Below are positions 38,909-47,809 of a stretch of DNA of 56,351 nucleotides, piece by piece. The stretch lies in assembly GCA_030527425.1 (NCBI GenBank), contig JAUNAV010000006.1:1-56351 (forward strand), written 5' to 3'. Made by a program: the position numbers and the translations under genes. Every line of letters begins with the position of its first letter. Position 1 is the first letter of the stretch. Source of the DNA: Tissierellia bacterium. GTDB lineage: Bacteria > Bacillota > Clostridia > Tissierellales > Peptoniphilaceae. Below the pieces are notes generated by a model. That model had not been told where the DNA came from and did not search any database. It worked only from the letters and a program-made list of their open reading frames with translations.

Positions 38909-39991
38909 TTATTTTACAAGATCAATAGCAATATTGACTATCTTATCAAGTGCATCTGTCTTTGCAAGTTCACCTGCTTTCTCTCCCATTATTTTTAATT
39001 TCTCTTTATCAGAAATCACATTTATAATATTATCATAAAGTGAACTAGAATTTAAATCTTTTTCTAAAATCATTATACTTGCTCCCTTGTCAACATATGT
39101 CTGGGCATTAAATTGTTGATGATTTTCGGTAGTATATGATTTTGGAATTAAAATAGAAGCTTTTTTTATTTGAGAAATTTCAGACAGAGTCATAGCTCCA
39201 CTTGATGTTATAACTAGATCACTAAGCGCATAAAACTTATTGATATCATCTATATAAGAAAATAATTTAATATAATCATTTTGCTTAATTCTTGAAGACA
39301 CTTCATCAAAATTTTTCTTTCCTGTTGCATGAATAAGGTAAAAATCACCCTTCATTTTATCAGCCATTTTTATAATAGCTTCATTTAAAAAATATGATCC
39401 ATTACTGCCTCCGAAAGAAAAAACAATAGGCTTATCCTTTTTAATATTTAATTTTTCATAGTCCTCATCGCTAATTTTATAATTAAAATTCTTTCTTACG
39501 GGATTTCCTGTAAGGATTATATTATCTTGTCTTTTAAAATATTTTTTACATTCTTCATATGTAATACATACCTTATCAACGTATTTATTTAAGAACTTAT
39601 TAGCCATTCCAGGGTATGAATTTGACTCATGAATTAAAGTCCTAATATTTTTTTTTGCTGCAACTAATACTACAGGCGCACAAACAAATCCACCTGTTCC
39701 AATTACAAGATCAGGATTAAATTTATTGATTATTACCCTTGCTTCATTTATCCCTTTGATATTTTTATATGCAGATTTAAATAATTTTTTTGATACTCTT
39801 CTAGGAATTCCCATTGAATCTATTGGCTTAAAGTCAATATTTTCTTTTTCGACTATGTCTTTTTCAAGTCCGCCTTTAGTTCCAATATATAAAATTTCTA
39901 TATCTTTAATTCTAGATTTTAATTCCTGTAAAATAGCAATGGCAGGATAAATATGTCCTCCTGTACCACCACCAGATATTATTACTCTCAT
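38909..39991 (-). CDS. murG: UDP-GlcNAc:lipid I N-acetylglucosaminyltransferase MurG
   Basis: MurG turns lipid I into lipid II at the inner face of the membrane. The 360-residue protein opens with the glycine motif SGGGTGGHIYPAIAI (residues 6-20), has GTGGFVCAPVVLVA near residue 98 and LIHESNSYPGMANKFL, and the C-terminal donor-site region SFGGSNGSYFLNEAI and TSSGAMTLSEI. Its start overlaps the murD stop by 4 bases. Confidence 0.97.
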   Translation of the reverse strand: MRVIISGGGTGGHIYPAIAILQELKSRIKDIEILYIGTKGGLEKDIVEKENIDFKPIDSMGIPRRVSKKLFKSAYKNIKGINEARVIINKFNPDLVIGTGGFVCAPVVLVAAKKNIRTLIHESNSYPGMANKFLNKYVDKVCITYEECKKYFKRQDNIILTGNPVRKNFNYKISDEDYEKLNIKKDKPIVFSFGGSNGSYFLNEAIIKMADKMKGDFYLIHATGKKNFDEVSSRIKQNDYIKLFSYIDDINKFYALSDLVITSSGAMTLSEISQIKKASILIPKSYTTENHQQFNAQTYVDKGASIMILEKDLNSSSLYDNIINVISDKEKLKIMGEKAGELAKTDALDKIVNIAIDLVK

Positions 39992-41313
39992 TTTTCCTCC
40001 ATCATTTTATCAACTTCTTTTATAAAATCATTCCCTCTTTGCTCAAAATTATCATACATCCCCCACGAAGCGCATGCAGGAGATAGTAAAACTATATCTT
40101 TTGGCTTCATCTTTGATTTTACTACTTTAATAGCCTCATTCATATTTTTTACTAAAATATAATCAATCGAGTATTTTTTACACAATTGTTGAAGGATTTT
40201 TTGAGTTTGACCAAAAAGTATCATGAGTTTAGTATTCTCACTGGCTTTTTTAACAAATTCTTCAAGATCGACTTTTTTATCATATCCACCTGCTATTAAA
40301 ATCACATTTTCTTTAAAAGCATCTAAAGCCTTAATTGCACTATCAACATTTGTAGCCTTGGAATCATTAAAAAATCTGACATCATTTATTTGCTTTACAA
40401 ACTCAAGTCTATGTTTTACAGGCCTAAAATTTTTAATATTTTTAATTATCTTATTATCATCAAGACCATAAGATCTAAGTGCTAAAATAGCAGCCATAGC
40501 ATTCATATAATTATGCTTTCCCACTATCTTTAATTCATCAACTGAGATATATTTTTTTAAATTATTCTCTGTTTTTAAATATAGATAATTATCTTTTAAA
40601 AACATACCTCTTTTAACTTCTTTTAAACATGAAAATTCATAAGTTTTAGCTTTAGATTTTACATCTTTGAGTAATGGATCATCATGATTTTTAATGAAAA
40701 TATCATCTTCAGTCTGGTTTTTTATGATTTTTAACTTGCTTTCGTAATAATTTTTAAAATCTCCATGCCAATCTAGGTGATCAGCTGTTATATTTAAAAT
40801 AATTGCTATTGGCGTTTTGTATTTATTCGTTTCATGTAGCTGAAATGATGATAGTTCTTCAACATAGACATCATAATCTTTTCTCATTTGATATAAGATG
40901 CCCTCGCCTATATTTCCTACACTTACTGAATTTATACCACTTTCGTTTAAAATGAAATTAATCATAGATGTAGTAGTTGTCTTTCCATTTGTACCAGTAA
41001 TCGAAATAATATTTTTATCTTTAAACAATCTATAAGATAATTCAATATCACTGATGACTTCATACTTTTCTATTAATTTTTTATAAATTGGATCATTTAA
41101 TTTAATACCAGGCGATTTTACTACATATTTATATCTTCTATTAAATATATCATCAAAATCAGAAATAGGGCTATAATCATAGCCCTCCAATTCATCGATA
41201 TTAACTTTCCTACTATCATAGGTGTATATATTAAAATTTAAATCATTTAAAGCTTTCACTGTTGAAATACCAGTAATTCCTAAGCCATAAATTAAAATAT
41301 TTTCTTTTTTCAT
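39988..41313 (-). CDS. murD: UDP-N-acetylmuramoyl-L-alanine:D-glutamate ligase MurD
   Basis: MurD adds D-Glu to the wall precursor. The 441-residue protein has the nucleotide fold YGLGITGIST (residues 9-18), the ATP motif ITGTNGKTTTTSMIN near residue 105, NITADHLDWHG near residue 173 and the C-terminal LSPACASWGMYDNFEQRG. It overlaps both mraY and murG by 4 bases, so translation of mraY-murD-murG is coupled. Confidence 0.97.
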   Translation of the reverse strand: MKKENILIYGLGITGISTVKALNDLNFNIYTYDSRKVNIDELEGYDYSPISDFDDIFNRRYKYVVKSPGIKLNDPIYKKLIEKYEVISDIELSYRLFKDKNIISITGTNGKTTTTSMINFILNESGINSVSVGNIGEGILYQMRKDYDVYVEELSSFQLHETNKYKTPIAIILNITADHLDWHGDFKNYYESKLKIIKNQTEDDIFIKNHDDPLLKDVKSKAKTYEFSCLKEVKRGMFLKDNYLYLKTENNLKKYISVDELKIVGKHNYMNAMAAILALRSYGLDDNKIIKNIKNFRPVKHRLEFVKQINDVRFFNDSKATNVDSAIKALDAFKENVILIAGGYDKKVDLEEFVKKASENTKLMILFGQTQKILQQLCKKYSIDYILVKNMNEAIKVVKSKMKPKDIVLLSPACASWGMYDNFEQRGNDFIKEVDKMMEEK

Positions 41314-42266
41314 ACTATTAACAATGTTAGCAAAGATAGCATTGCTGAAACTATAGCAAAATTAGTCACAATCTTTGCCTCTTTATATCCTTTCAATTCA
41401 AAATGATGATGTATTGGGCTCATCAAAAAAATTCTCTTTTTATTTCTAAGCTTATAACTAGCAACTTGCAAAATTACTGAGAGTGCTTCAAACATATACA
41501 CTCCACCTAGAATTATCAAAAATATTGGTATCTTTTCACTAATAGCAAGTGCACTTACTGCACCTCCAATTGCCATAGAACCTGTATCTCCCATAAAAAC
41601 AGATGCTGGATTAGAATTATATACTAAAAATGCAATAATTGCTCCTAACATTATTGTTGAAAATATTTTGTCTTCAACATTTACTGATATCACTATGAAA
41701 GCTAAAAATACAGGTATTGACACTGAAGATGCCAATCCATCTAAACCATCAGTTAAATTAACTGCATTTACTGTTCCTATTAAAATAAACATAAGTACAA
41801 TAAATCCAAAATATCCAATATTTAATTGATAATTAATTATCGGTATTCTAAGCGTTGTTATTAAAGTAGGATCTAGTAAATAATTTAAAAAGCATACTAA
41901 AAAACTAATAATCACTTGCAAAATTATTTTTTGTTTAGCCGTAAGTCCCAATGATCTCTTCATAACTAATTTTCTAAAATCATCAATAAATCCTATCATT
42001 CCAAATCCAAACATTGAAATTAAAATAGCAATAGTTTTTAAATTAATAGGCATCAATATAATAGATAGTATTAAAGAAATAAGAATGATCATTACGCCAC
42101 CCATAGTTGGTGTGCCAGCCTTATCATAATGGCTTTTTGGTCCTTCTTGCCTAATATTTTGACCTATATGTTTCTTTTTAAGTTGCGGTATTAAAAAATT
42201 TCCGAAAATTAAAGTAGAAACAAAAGATATAAGCATAATGGCAATTAACATTTTATAACTATACAA
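41310..42266 (-). CDS. mraY: Phospho-N-acetylmuramoyl-pentapeptide transferase MraY
   Basis: MraY makes lipid I from UDP-MurNAc-pentapeptide and undecaprenyl phosphate. The 318-residue protein has about ten membrane helices and the catalytic motifs DDFRKL (about residues 95-100), NAVNLTDGLDGLA (about 163-175) and MSPIHHHFELKG near the C-terminus. The start is TTG behind GGAGG at ideal spacing. It lies between ftsL and murD because ftsI, murE and murF are missing here. Confidence 0.97.
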   Translation of the reverse strand: MYSYKMLIAIMLISFVSTLIFGNFLIPQLKKKHIGQNIRQEGPKSHYDKAGTPTMGGVMIILISLILSIILMPINLKTIAILISMFGFGMIGFIDDFRKLVMKRSLGLTAKQKIILQVIISFLVCFLNYLLDPTLITTLRIPIINYQLNIGYFGFIVLMFILIGTVNAVNLTDGLDGLASSVSIPVFLAFIVISVNVEDKIFSTIMLGAIIAFLVYNSNPASVFMGDTGSMAIGGAVSALAISEKIPIFLIILGGVYMFEALSVILQVASYKLRNKKRIFLMSPIHHHFELKGYKEAKIVTNFAIVSAMLSLLTLLIV

Positions 42267-42275
42267 ATATTCCTC

Positions 42276-42665
42276 CTATCTATCCACATTGATTTCTACT
42301 ATATTATCACTATCAGCATTTCTCATGCCCAAATTTTCAAATGCATATCTTTTTATTTCTGATAAATCAATTGTATCTTCAAGCTTTTTATTTAAATCAT
42401 CTCTTATTAAACTAAGTGAGTAACTTTCATCATTTAATTCCTTAAGCCTATTTTCTCTTTTAACTATCTCATTATAACTCATATAACTTTTTACGCTTAA
42501 GGAAAATATAAAAACTAAGCAAATTACAGTTAATAATCTACGAAAATTTCTATCTTTCTTAATAGTATATTCTATATAAGTATTTCTGCTATGGGCCTTA
42601 TTTACACTTATTTTGGCTTTTTTAACAGGTATTTCTTTTTTATATCTTTTTGCATTTGCCTTCAT
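42276..42665 (-). CDS. ftsL: Cell division protein FtsL
   Basis: The 129-residue protein has a basic N-terminus, one membrane helix (about residues 41-62) and an extracytoplasmic coiled coil (SYNEIVKRENRLKELNDESY and following). This build and the place after rsmH identify it as FtsL, which forms a complex with FtsQ and DivIC. The sequence itself is poorly conserved in the family, so the call rests mainly on topology and position. Confidence 0.8.
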   Translation of the reverse strand: MKANAKRYKKEIPVKKAKISVNKAHSRNTYIEYTIKKDRNFRRLLTVICLVFIFSLSVKSYMSYNEIVKRENRLKELNDESYSLSLIRDDLNKKLEDTIDLSEIKRYAFENLGMRNADSDNIVEINVDR

Positions 42666-42666
42666 T

Positions 42667-43587
42667 TTAAACCCTCATCCCTACACGTAATTTAGCACTA
42701 TGACTTCTTGAGTTATTTTTTAATTCTTCTTTAGTAGCAATAATAGGCTTACGTGTTACTAATTTTAGTTTTCTTTTGTGTCCACAAACACAAATAGGAA
42801 AATCTGGTGGACATATACAATCTCTATTTAATTCTTTAAATTTTTCTTTTACTATCTTATCCTCTAGAGAATGAAAGCTAATAATGCAGATTCTTCCATT
42901 TATTTTTAATCTGTCTACAATTTTCTCAATTGAATTTTTTAATACTTCTAACTCATCATTAACTTCTATTCGCAATGCTTGAAATATTCTCTTTTCAGGA
43001 TGATTTTCATTAGAATTATAGTATTTATTAATTAATTCTCTTAATTTATATGTAGTATCTATTTTTTCAATTTCTCTTTGTTTAACTATGGCTTTAGCTA
43101 TGGTTTTTGACTTATGTTCTTCTCCATATTCAGAAAAAATTCTTACAAGTTCTTTCTCGCTATAAGAATTAAGAATATCAAAAGCTGTAATTTCCTTTGA
43201 TCTATCCATTCTCATATCCAAAAAGCCATCTTTCATATATGAAAAGCCACGTTTAGCATTGTCAATTTGATAGCTCGAGACGCCAATGTCCATTATGGCG
43301 CCATCGATTTTATCAAATCCCAGATTATCAAGGATATTATCAATATTCGAATAATTATCATTTACAAAAATGACTTTGTTAGCATATTCTTTAAGATTAT
43401 CTTTTGCAAATTCTATTGCTTCCTGATCCTGATCAATTGCAATTACTAAGCCATTATCGAGTTTTTTAAGAATTTGTTTGCTATGACCCCCAAAACCAAG
43501 AGTACAATCCACATAGACACCATCTTTGTTGATATTTAATTGTTCTATTGTTTCGTTTAATAAAACTGGTATATGCTTATAATTCAT
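42667..43587 (-). CDS. rsmH: 16S rRNA (cytosine(1402)-N(4))-methyltransferase RsmH
   Basis: RsmH methylates C1402 of 16S rRNA in the decoding centre. The 306-residue protein starts with HIPVLLNETIEQL, has the SAM motif VDCTLGFGGHSKQIL (residues 22-36), GVSSYQIDNAKRGFSY and the C-terminal ISFHSLEDKIVKEKF with the cysteine-rich CICPPDFPICVCG. It follows mraZ with a one-base overlap. Confidence 0.97.
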   Translation of the reverse strand: MNYKHIPVLLNETIEQLNINKDGVYVDCTLGFGGHSKQILKKLDNGLVIAIDQDQEAIEFAKDNLKEYANKVIFVNDNYSNIDNILDNLGFDKIDGAIMDIGVSSYQIDNAKRGFSYMKDGFLDMRMDRSKEITAFDILNSYSEKELVRIFSEYGEEHKSKTIAKAIVKQREIEKIDTTYKLRELINKYYNSNENHPEKRIFQALRIEVNDELEVLKNSIEKIVDRLKINGRICIISFHSLEDKIVKEKFKELNRDCICPPDFPICVCGHKRKLKLVTRKPIIATKEELKNNSRSHSAKLRVGMRV

Positions 43588-44000
43588 TATTCATCCATGA
43601 TATCTGATAACTTAATCTCTACGTCTTTGATGTATTTATTCCAATTGTCTACATCCCAGATTTCGATATTGTTCCCATTTCCAATAATCATTACGTCTTT
43701 TTTAATATTTGCGTAATCTAGTAAATTTTTATTAATAAGAAATCTCCCTTGTTTATCAAGGGAAACCTCTGTGGTAGATGAAAAGAATAGTCTTTTTAAA
43801 GCTCTATTTTTTTTGTTATTATTTGTAAGATTATCGAGAGATTGAGCTTTTTTTTGAAACTGTTCGCAAGTGTAAATAATAAGAGTATTTTCTGCTCCTT
43901 TTGTTACATAGAAACTACCAGAGAGTTCTTTTCTGAAATCACTAGGCAGCATTAATCTATTTTTTGAATCTAATTTATGATTGTATTCGCCAAGAAACAT
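43587..44000 (-). CDS. mraZ: Transcriptional regulator MraZ
   Basis: MraZ is a SpoVT-AbrB-fold DNA-binding protein that controls the dcw cluster. With ATG at 43998-44000 the protein has 137 residues and starts MFLGEYNHKLDSKNRLMLP, the family start. A GTG two codons upstream is possible but adds only Met-Asp. The second AbrB repeat contains VSLDKQGRFLINKNLLDYA. Three direct repeats with the AAAGTGG core lie immediately before the gene and reach into its ribosome binding region. It heads the dcw transcript. Confidence 0.95.
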   Translation of the reverse strand: MFLGEYNHKLDSKNRLMLPSDFRKELSGSFYVTKGAENTLIIYTCEQFQKKAQSLDNLTNNNKKNRALKRLFFSSTTEVSLDKQGRFLINKNLLDYANIKKDVMIIGNGNNIEIWDVDNWNKYIKDVEIKLSDIMDE

Positions 44001-44002
44001 AT

Positions 44003-44029
44003 CCACTTACTACCACTTTCTACCACTTT
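44003..44029 (-). promoter_or_regulatory. Three MraZ-type boxes, 10-base period
   Basis: On the minus strand AAAGTGGTAG, AAAGTGGTAG and TAAGTGG follow each other with an exact 10-base period. MraZ is known to bind tandem repeats of this kind, with AAAGTG cores in mollicutes and TGGG cores in E. coli. The last repeat ends 2 bases before the ATG and supplies the only purine-rich stretch for ribosome binding. Confidence 0.8.
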
Positions 44030-44131
44030 CTTATATCTTAACCCATAGCAGAAAATTATTCAAGTAAACTTATATATTATATTCTAAAAAAATTTTTAAT
44101 TGACTTTGCTAAAGTACTATTTTTTTAAAAT

Positions 44132-44167
44132 AAAAAAACTATTACAGCACATATTCGACTGTAATAG
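44132..44167 (-). terminator. Terminator after the YihY gene
   Basis: On the minus strand CTATTACAG and CTGTAATAG form a 9-bp stem with an 11-base loop, followed by seven T. It separates the hflX-to-yihY transcript from mraZ. Confidence 0.85.
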
Positions 44168-44174
44168 CTTTTAA

Positions 44175-45032
44175 TTATTTTAAACTTTTAATTCTATCGT
44201 ATGATGAAGCAAATTCTGCAGCAATTATCATTATCTTACAAGTTAGGTTAAGCCAAATAAATAATGCAAATATACCGACAAGTGAACCATAGGTCTTTGA
44301 CATATTAGATATATTTGAAACATAAAATGAATAAGCCAAAGTTATTATTATCCACCCAATACTTGCCACAACTCCTCCGGCTATTGCTGATTTGAAATGT
44401 AGGCTTTCTCCCTTTTTAAAATTAGGAGCATATTTGAATAATAACGAAAATCCAAGTATCATACCTAAAATTGGTATAAGATATCTTAGGATACTAAAAA
44501 TCACGCTAAACTGGTTTTTAATATCTATTCTAAACAGATTCTCAATAAAACCAATTATTGTATCACCAAATACCATAAATAATAACACTGTTATTATTAG
44601 TAATACGACAAGTATGGTAAAAAATATTGCTTTAACTTTTTTTAGAATAAAATTATTTTCTTCTTCAATATCAAATGCTTTGTTAAAAGCTCTTATCAAT
44701 GAAGTCAATGCATTTGATGATGACCATAAAGCTACAATCAAACCTACTGACAATAATGTTGAAGAACTCTGTTGTATTATATTTTCTACAATAGGCAATA
44801 ATGTATCCTTAGTTTCCTTTGGCAAAAGATCAAATATCGATAAGACTGTATCTAATTGACTTTTTGCAAATAGAGAGACCAAATTTATTAAAACTATTAG
44901 AAATGGCACAAGTGCAATTATAAAATGATAGGTGGTCTCCGCTGCTAAGTATTTTATTTCATGCTCCTTAATTTGATTTGAAAGATCTTTAATAAATGTC
45001 TTGGTGTTTTCTTTGCTTTTTAAAATTCTCAT
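44175..45032 (-). CDS. YihY/BrkB family inner membrane protein
   Basis: The 285-residue protein belongs to the YihY family (once called ribonuclease BN by mistake). It has about six membrane helices, the N-terminal LAAETTYHFIIALVPFLI stretch, LWSSSNALTSLIRAFNKAFDIEEE near residue 105 and the C-terminal GSLVGIFALFIWLNL. The function of the family is not known; transport or lipid roles have been suggested. The ATG follows GGGGGAG and lies 44 bases inside the end of lgt. Confidence 0.88.
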   Translation of the reverse strand: MRILKSKENTKTFIKDLSNQIKEHEIKYLAAETTYHFIIALVPFLIVLINLVSLFAKSQLDTVLSIFDLLPKETKDTLLPIVENIIQQSSSTLLSVGLIVALWSSSNALTSLIRAFNKAFDIEEENNFILKKVKAIFFTILVVLLIITVLLFMVFGDTIIGFIENLFRIDIKNQFSVIFSILRYLIPILGMILGFSLLFKYAPNFKKGESLHFKSAIAGGVVASIGWIIITLAYSFYVSNISNMSKTYGSLVGIFALFIWLNLTCKIMIIAAEFASSYDRIKSLK

Positions 45033-45792
45033 CTATCTCCCCCATGCTTTTTGATTTAATAAATAAAATAATTCCTATGATTATAAATAATAGGCTCATT
45101 AATTGTGCAGTTCTAAGACCTAAGATGTATAAAGAGTCTGTTCTTAATCCTTCTACAAAAAATCTTAAAATGCCATAAAATATTAAATAAAGTGCAGTTT
45201 GCGAACCTCTATTTACATTTTTCTTTCTCCTTAAATATAAAAATATAAATATAAGTAAATCTCCAATGGATTCATACAAAAATGTCGGATGAACGCCAAC
45301 TCCATTAATCTCCATAGCCCAAGGCAAATTAGTTGGATAGCCATAAGCTTCCATATTCATGAAATTTCCCCATCTTCCAATTGCTTGTCCCAAAGCTACT
45401 GATGGAAATACTACATCTGCTAGATCAATTAATTGTATATTTCTTTTTTTCGAAAAGAAATAGCTTGCTATAAGTGCACCAATTATACCACCGTGAATTG
45501 CAAGGCCTCCAGCTCTTATGTTAATAATTTGTGAAGGATTTAGTTTGTAATAATCCCACTCAAAAACTACATACCATATTCTTGCACAAATAATTGCTGA
45601 TGGCAGCATAACTATCAAAAAATCATATATAAAATCACCATCATATCCATATCGGATAAATTCTTTTTTTGCAATATATGCAGATATTAATATACCAGTA
45701 ATTATTATTATCGCATACCAATAAATATTTATACCTAATATTTTAAATGCTACTGGATTATTATTTACTTTTATCGCAGATAGGATCGACAT
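44989..45792 (-). CDS. lgt: Prolipoprotein diacylglyceryl transferase
   Basis: Lgt attaches diacylglycerol to the lipobox cysteine, the first step of lipoprotein maturation. The 267-residue protein has seven membrane helices, the catalytic-loop HGGIIGA (about residues 98-104), the Lgt signature GRWGNFMNMEAYG (about 139-151) and HPTFLYES near residue 174. It overlaps the lit-like gene upstream by 32 bases and the YihY gene downstream by 44 bases. The CapA-like lipoprotein at 49.2 kb is a likely substrate. Confidence 0.97.
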   Translation of the reverse strand: MSILSAIKVNNNPVAFKILGINIYWYAIIIITGILISAYIAKKEFIRYGYDGDFIYDFLIVMLPSAIICARIWYVVFEWDYYKLNPSQIINIRAGGLAIHGGIIGALIASYFFSKKRNIQLIDLADVVFPSVALGQAIGRWGNFMNMEAYGYPTNLPWAMEINGVGVHPTFLYESIGDLLIFIFLYLRRKKNVNRGSQTALYLIFYGILRFFVEGLRTDSLYILGLRTAQLMSLLFIIIGIILFIKSKSMGEIDENFKKQRKHQDIY

Positions 45793-46417
45793 CTCTAGCC
45801 TCCATTATTTTTTTAAATGCTAAATTTACAACAATTTCTAAAATTACAAAGATAACTATTATCCTAATGACATTTTCAATAAAGAATTTCTCAGGCATTA
45901 TCTGAATCAATAAATCTTTGTTAGGATCTAAAAGCCATAAGTCATTATCAAAAAAAATTTGATGAAACTTGATAAAGGCTTTGCTAAAATTCATAAATAA
46001 AAGACCTAAGAATAATAAAATAAATACACTAATTCTTATTTGATATTTTATTATCTTATCTATTAATCTATCTTTAAGATCATTCTTATTTATAAAAAAC
46101 AATACAATCAAAATAATAAAACAAGAATCTCTTAAAATATAGCCTGCTTTAAAAATTTTATAGCAATCTTCTAGATGACGAACTTCCTTATTGTTAAAAT
46201 CATCTTTAATTAGATCTTTATCTCCTACTTTTAAAAATTTAATAAGATCAGTGTTAATTTTATCAAGATCTTTTTCTATATTGTAAATCTCTTTTAAATT
46301 TTCCTTTTTTTGAAAATCTCTATAAAATTTATAGTCTAAGCTTTGATATTCTACTGCTGATAGGAATAATACAATAAAAAGTAGACATGAAATTATAAAA
46401 GCCTTTAGTCTAAACAT
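45761..46417 (-). CDS. TIGR01906/DUF1461 membrane protein, Lit-type lipoprotein acyl-transfer enzyme
   Basis: The 218-residue protein has four membrane helices (about residues 5-23, 95-110, 126-147 and 178-203). It carries the two family motifs: EVRHLEDC with His81 and FHQIFFDNDLWLLDPNKDLLI with His152, followed by MPEKFF. In Enterococcus and Bacillus members of this family (Lit) move an acyl chain from the diacylglyceryl group to the cysteine amine, giving lyso-form lipoproteins. The gene overlaps lgt by 32 bases, so both would be made together. The enzyme activity here is inferred from motif and context; a plain family membrane protein remains possible. Confidence 0.75.
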   Translation of the reverse strand: MFRLKAFIISCLLFIVLFLSAVEYQSLDYKFYRDFQKKENLKEIYNIEKDLDKINTDLIKFLKVGDKDLIKDDFNNKEVRHLEDCYKIFKAGYILRDSCFIILIVLFFINKNDLKDRLIDKIIKYQIRISVFILLFLGLLFMNFSKAFIKFHQIFFDNDLWLLDPNKDLLIQIMPEKFFIENVIRIIVIFVILEIVVNLAFKKIMEARDVDPICDKSK

Positions 46418-46420
46418 TTT

Positions 46421-47140
46421 CTAATCTACATTCCAATTAGTATAGACTTCTTGAACATCATCATCATCTTCAAGATTATCTATAAGTTTAATTAGAGATT
46501 GTTTTTTATCATCATCAAGATCAATATAATTATCTGCTAAATATGAAATTTCTGCTCTTTCAAAATCAAAATTTTCGCTTAATTTATCTTTTACATTTAT
46601 GAAATTTTTATGATCTGTTATTATTTCGTAATGATCATCTTCTTCTATAACATCTTCGCATCCAGCATCTAAAGCTTCTAACATTAATTGATCAAAATCA
46701 TAGGATTTATCCTTTGATATCATTAATCCTTTCTTTTCAAACATGAACATCACAGATCCATCTGTGCCCAAGTTACCTCCAAATTTGTCAAATAAATGTC
46801 TAATATTTGCAGCGGTTCTGTTTTTATTATCACTTAAACATTCAACAACCACTGCTATTCCACCTGGTCCATAACCTTCATAGATTATTCTTTCATAATT
46901 ATCAGTTGCATTATTTCCACTTGCTTTTTTTATGGCTCTTTCGATATTATCATTTGGCATGTTTTCTGCCTTTGCTTTTTCTACTGCGGATTTTAAAGAT
47001 GGATTATATTCTGGATCAGCTCCACCTTCTCTAACTGCAACTGTTATTTCTCTTGCTAATTTTGTAAATATCTTACCTCTCTTAGCATCCTCTTTACCTT
47101 TTTTATTTTTAATAGAACTCCATTTATTATGTCCTGACAT
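46421..47140 (-). CDS. yebC: YebC/PmpR (TACO1) family protein
   Basis: The 239-residue protein starts MSGHNKWSSIKNKKGKEDAK and contains NMPNDNIERAIKKASG and YEGYGPGGIAVVVECLSDNKNRT, all diagnostic. Members were described as transcription regulators and more recently as factors that help translation of proline stretches. It follows the yigZ gene directly. Confidence 0.95.
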   Translation of the reverse strand: MSGHNKWSSIKNKKGKEDAKRGKIFTKLAREITVAVREGGADPEYNPSLKSAVEKAKAENMPNDNIERAIKKASGNNATDNYERIIYEGYGPGGIAVVVECLSDNKNRTAANIRHLFDKFGGNLGTDGSVMFMFEKKGLMISKDKSYDFDQLMLEALDAGCEDVIEEDDHYEIITDHKNFINVKDKLSENFDFERAEISYLADNYIDLDDDKKQSLIKLIDNLEDDDDVQEVYTNWNVD

Positions 47141-47809
47141 TTATGCCTCCTTAATTATTTTTTGATTGTGACTAAATAGCATTTTTATTTCTTTTTTGTT
47201 TATTATTATATTATTAGAAGTTAAATTAATAATATCAGTGCTGAAATTTTCAAATTTTTCTTTGTCTATATATAATCTCATAGACACTTTATCTGTATAA
47301 TTTTTGTCTATTATATGATATTTTCTATCTAAAATAAAATTATCTATTATCCCAGCATTTGTGTAATCATAAATTAATTCAACTTCCACATATGCTTTTT
47401 TTTCGACTATTTTCTTATTTATACAATCAGTTGTTGCCTTGGTATATGCTCTAACTAAACCACCTTTGCCTAATTTCTTACCTCCAAAATATCTAGTTAC
47501 AACTACTACTACATTTTTTAAATTCTCTTTTTCTAAAACCGAAAGAATAGGCATTCCAGCAGAATAAGTAGGCTCACCGTCATCATTATATCTTTTAATT
47601 ATGGGATTTTTATTTATAATATAGGCCGTACAATTATGAGTTGCATCATTATATTTTTTTCTAATTTCTTCAATAAACTCTAATGCCTCATCTTCAGAAT
47701 CTACATATTTAGCATCAGTTATAAAGATAGATTTTTTTTCTTCAAATTCATTTTCTAAATGGCCATATATTGTCTTGTAATTATCTGATAAATTTTCTAT
47801 ATCTTTCAT
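47141..47809 (-). CDS. YigZ/IMPACT family protein
   Basis: The N-terminal UPF0029 domain has the motif HNCTAYII...RYNDDGEPTYSAGMPIL (about residues 58-90) and VVVVTRYFGGKKLGKGGLVRAYTKA (about 99-123). A ferredoxin-like second domain follows. The start chosen is ATG 47807-47809 behind AAAGG; it lies 29 bases inside the end of hflX. The cellular role of bacterial members is unclear. Confidence 0.92.
   Translation of the reverse strand: MKDIENLSDNYKTIYGHLENEFEEKKSIFITDAKYVDSEDEALEFIEEIRKKYNDATHNCTAYIINKNPIIKRYNDDGEPTYSAGMPILSVLEKENLKNVVVVVTRYFGGKKLGKGGLVRAYTKATTDCINKKIVEKKAYVEVELIYDYTNAGIIDNFILDRKYHIIDKNYTDKVSMRLYIDKEKFENFSTDIINLTSNNIIINKKEIKMLFSHNQKIIKEA

Noticed and set aside
43998..44006. 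GTG at 44004-44006 as mraZ start
   Set aside because: It adds only Met-Asp before the conserved MFLGEY start and lies inside the last MraZ box.
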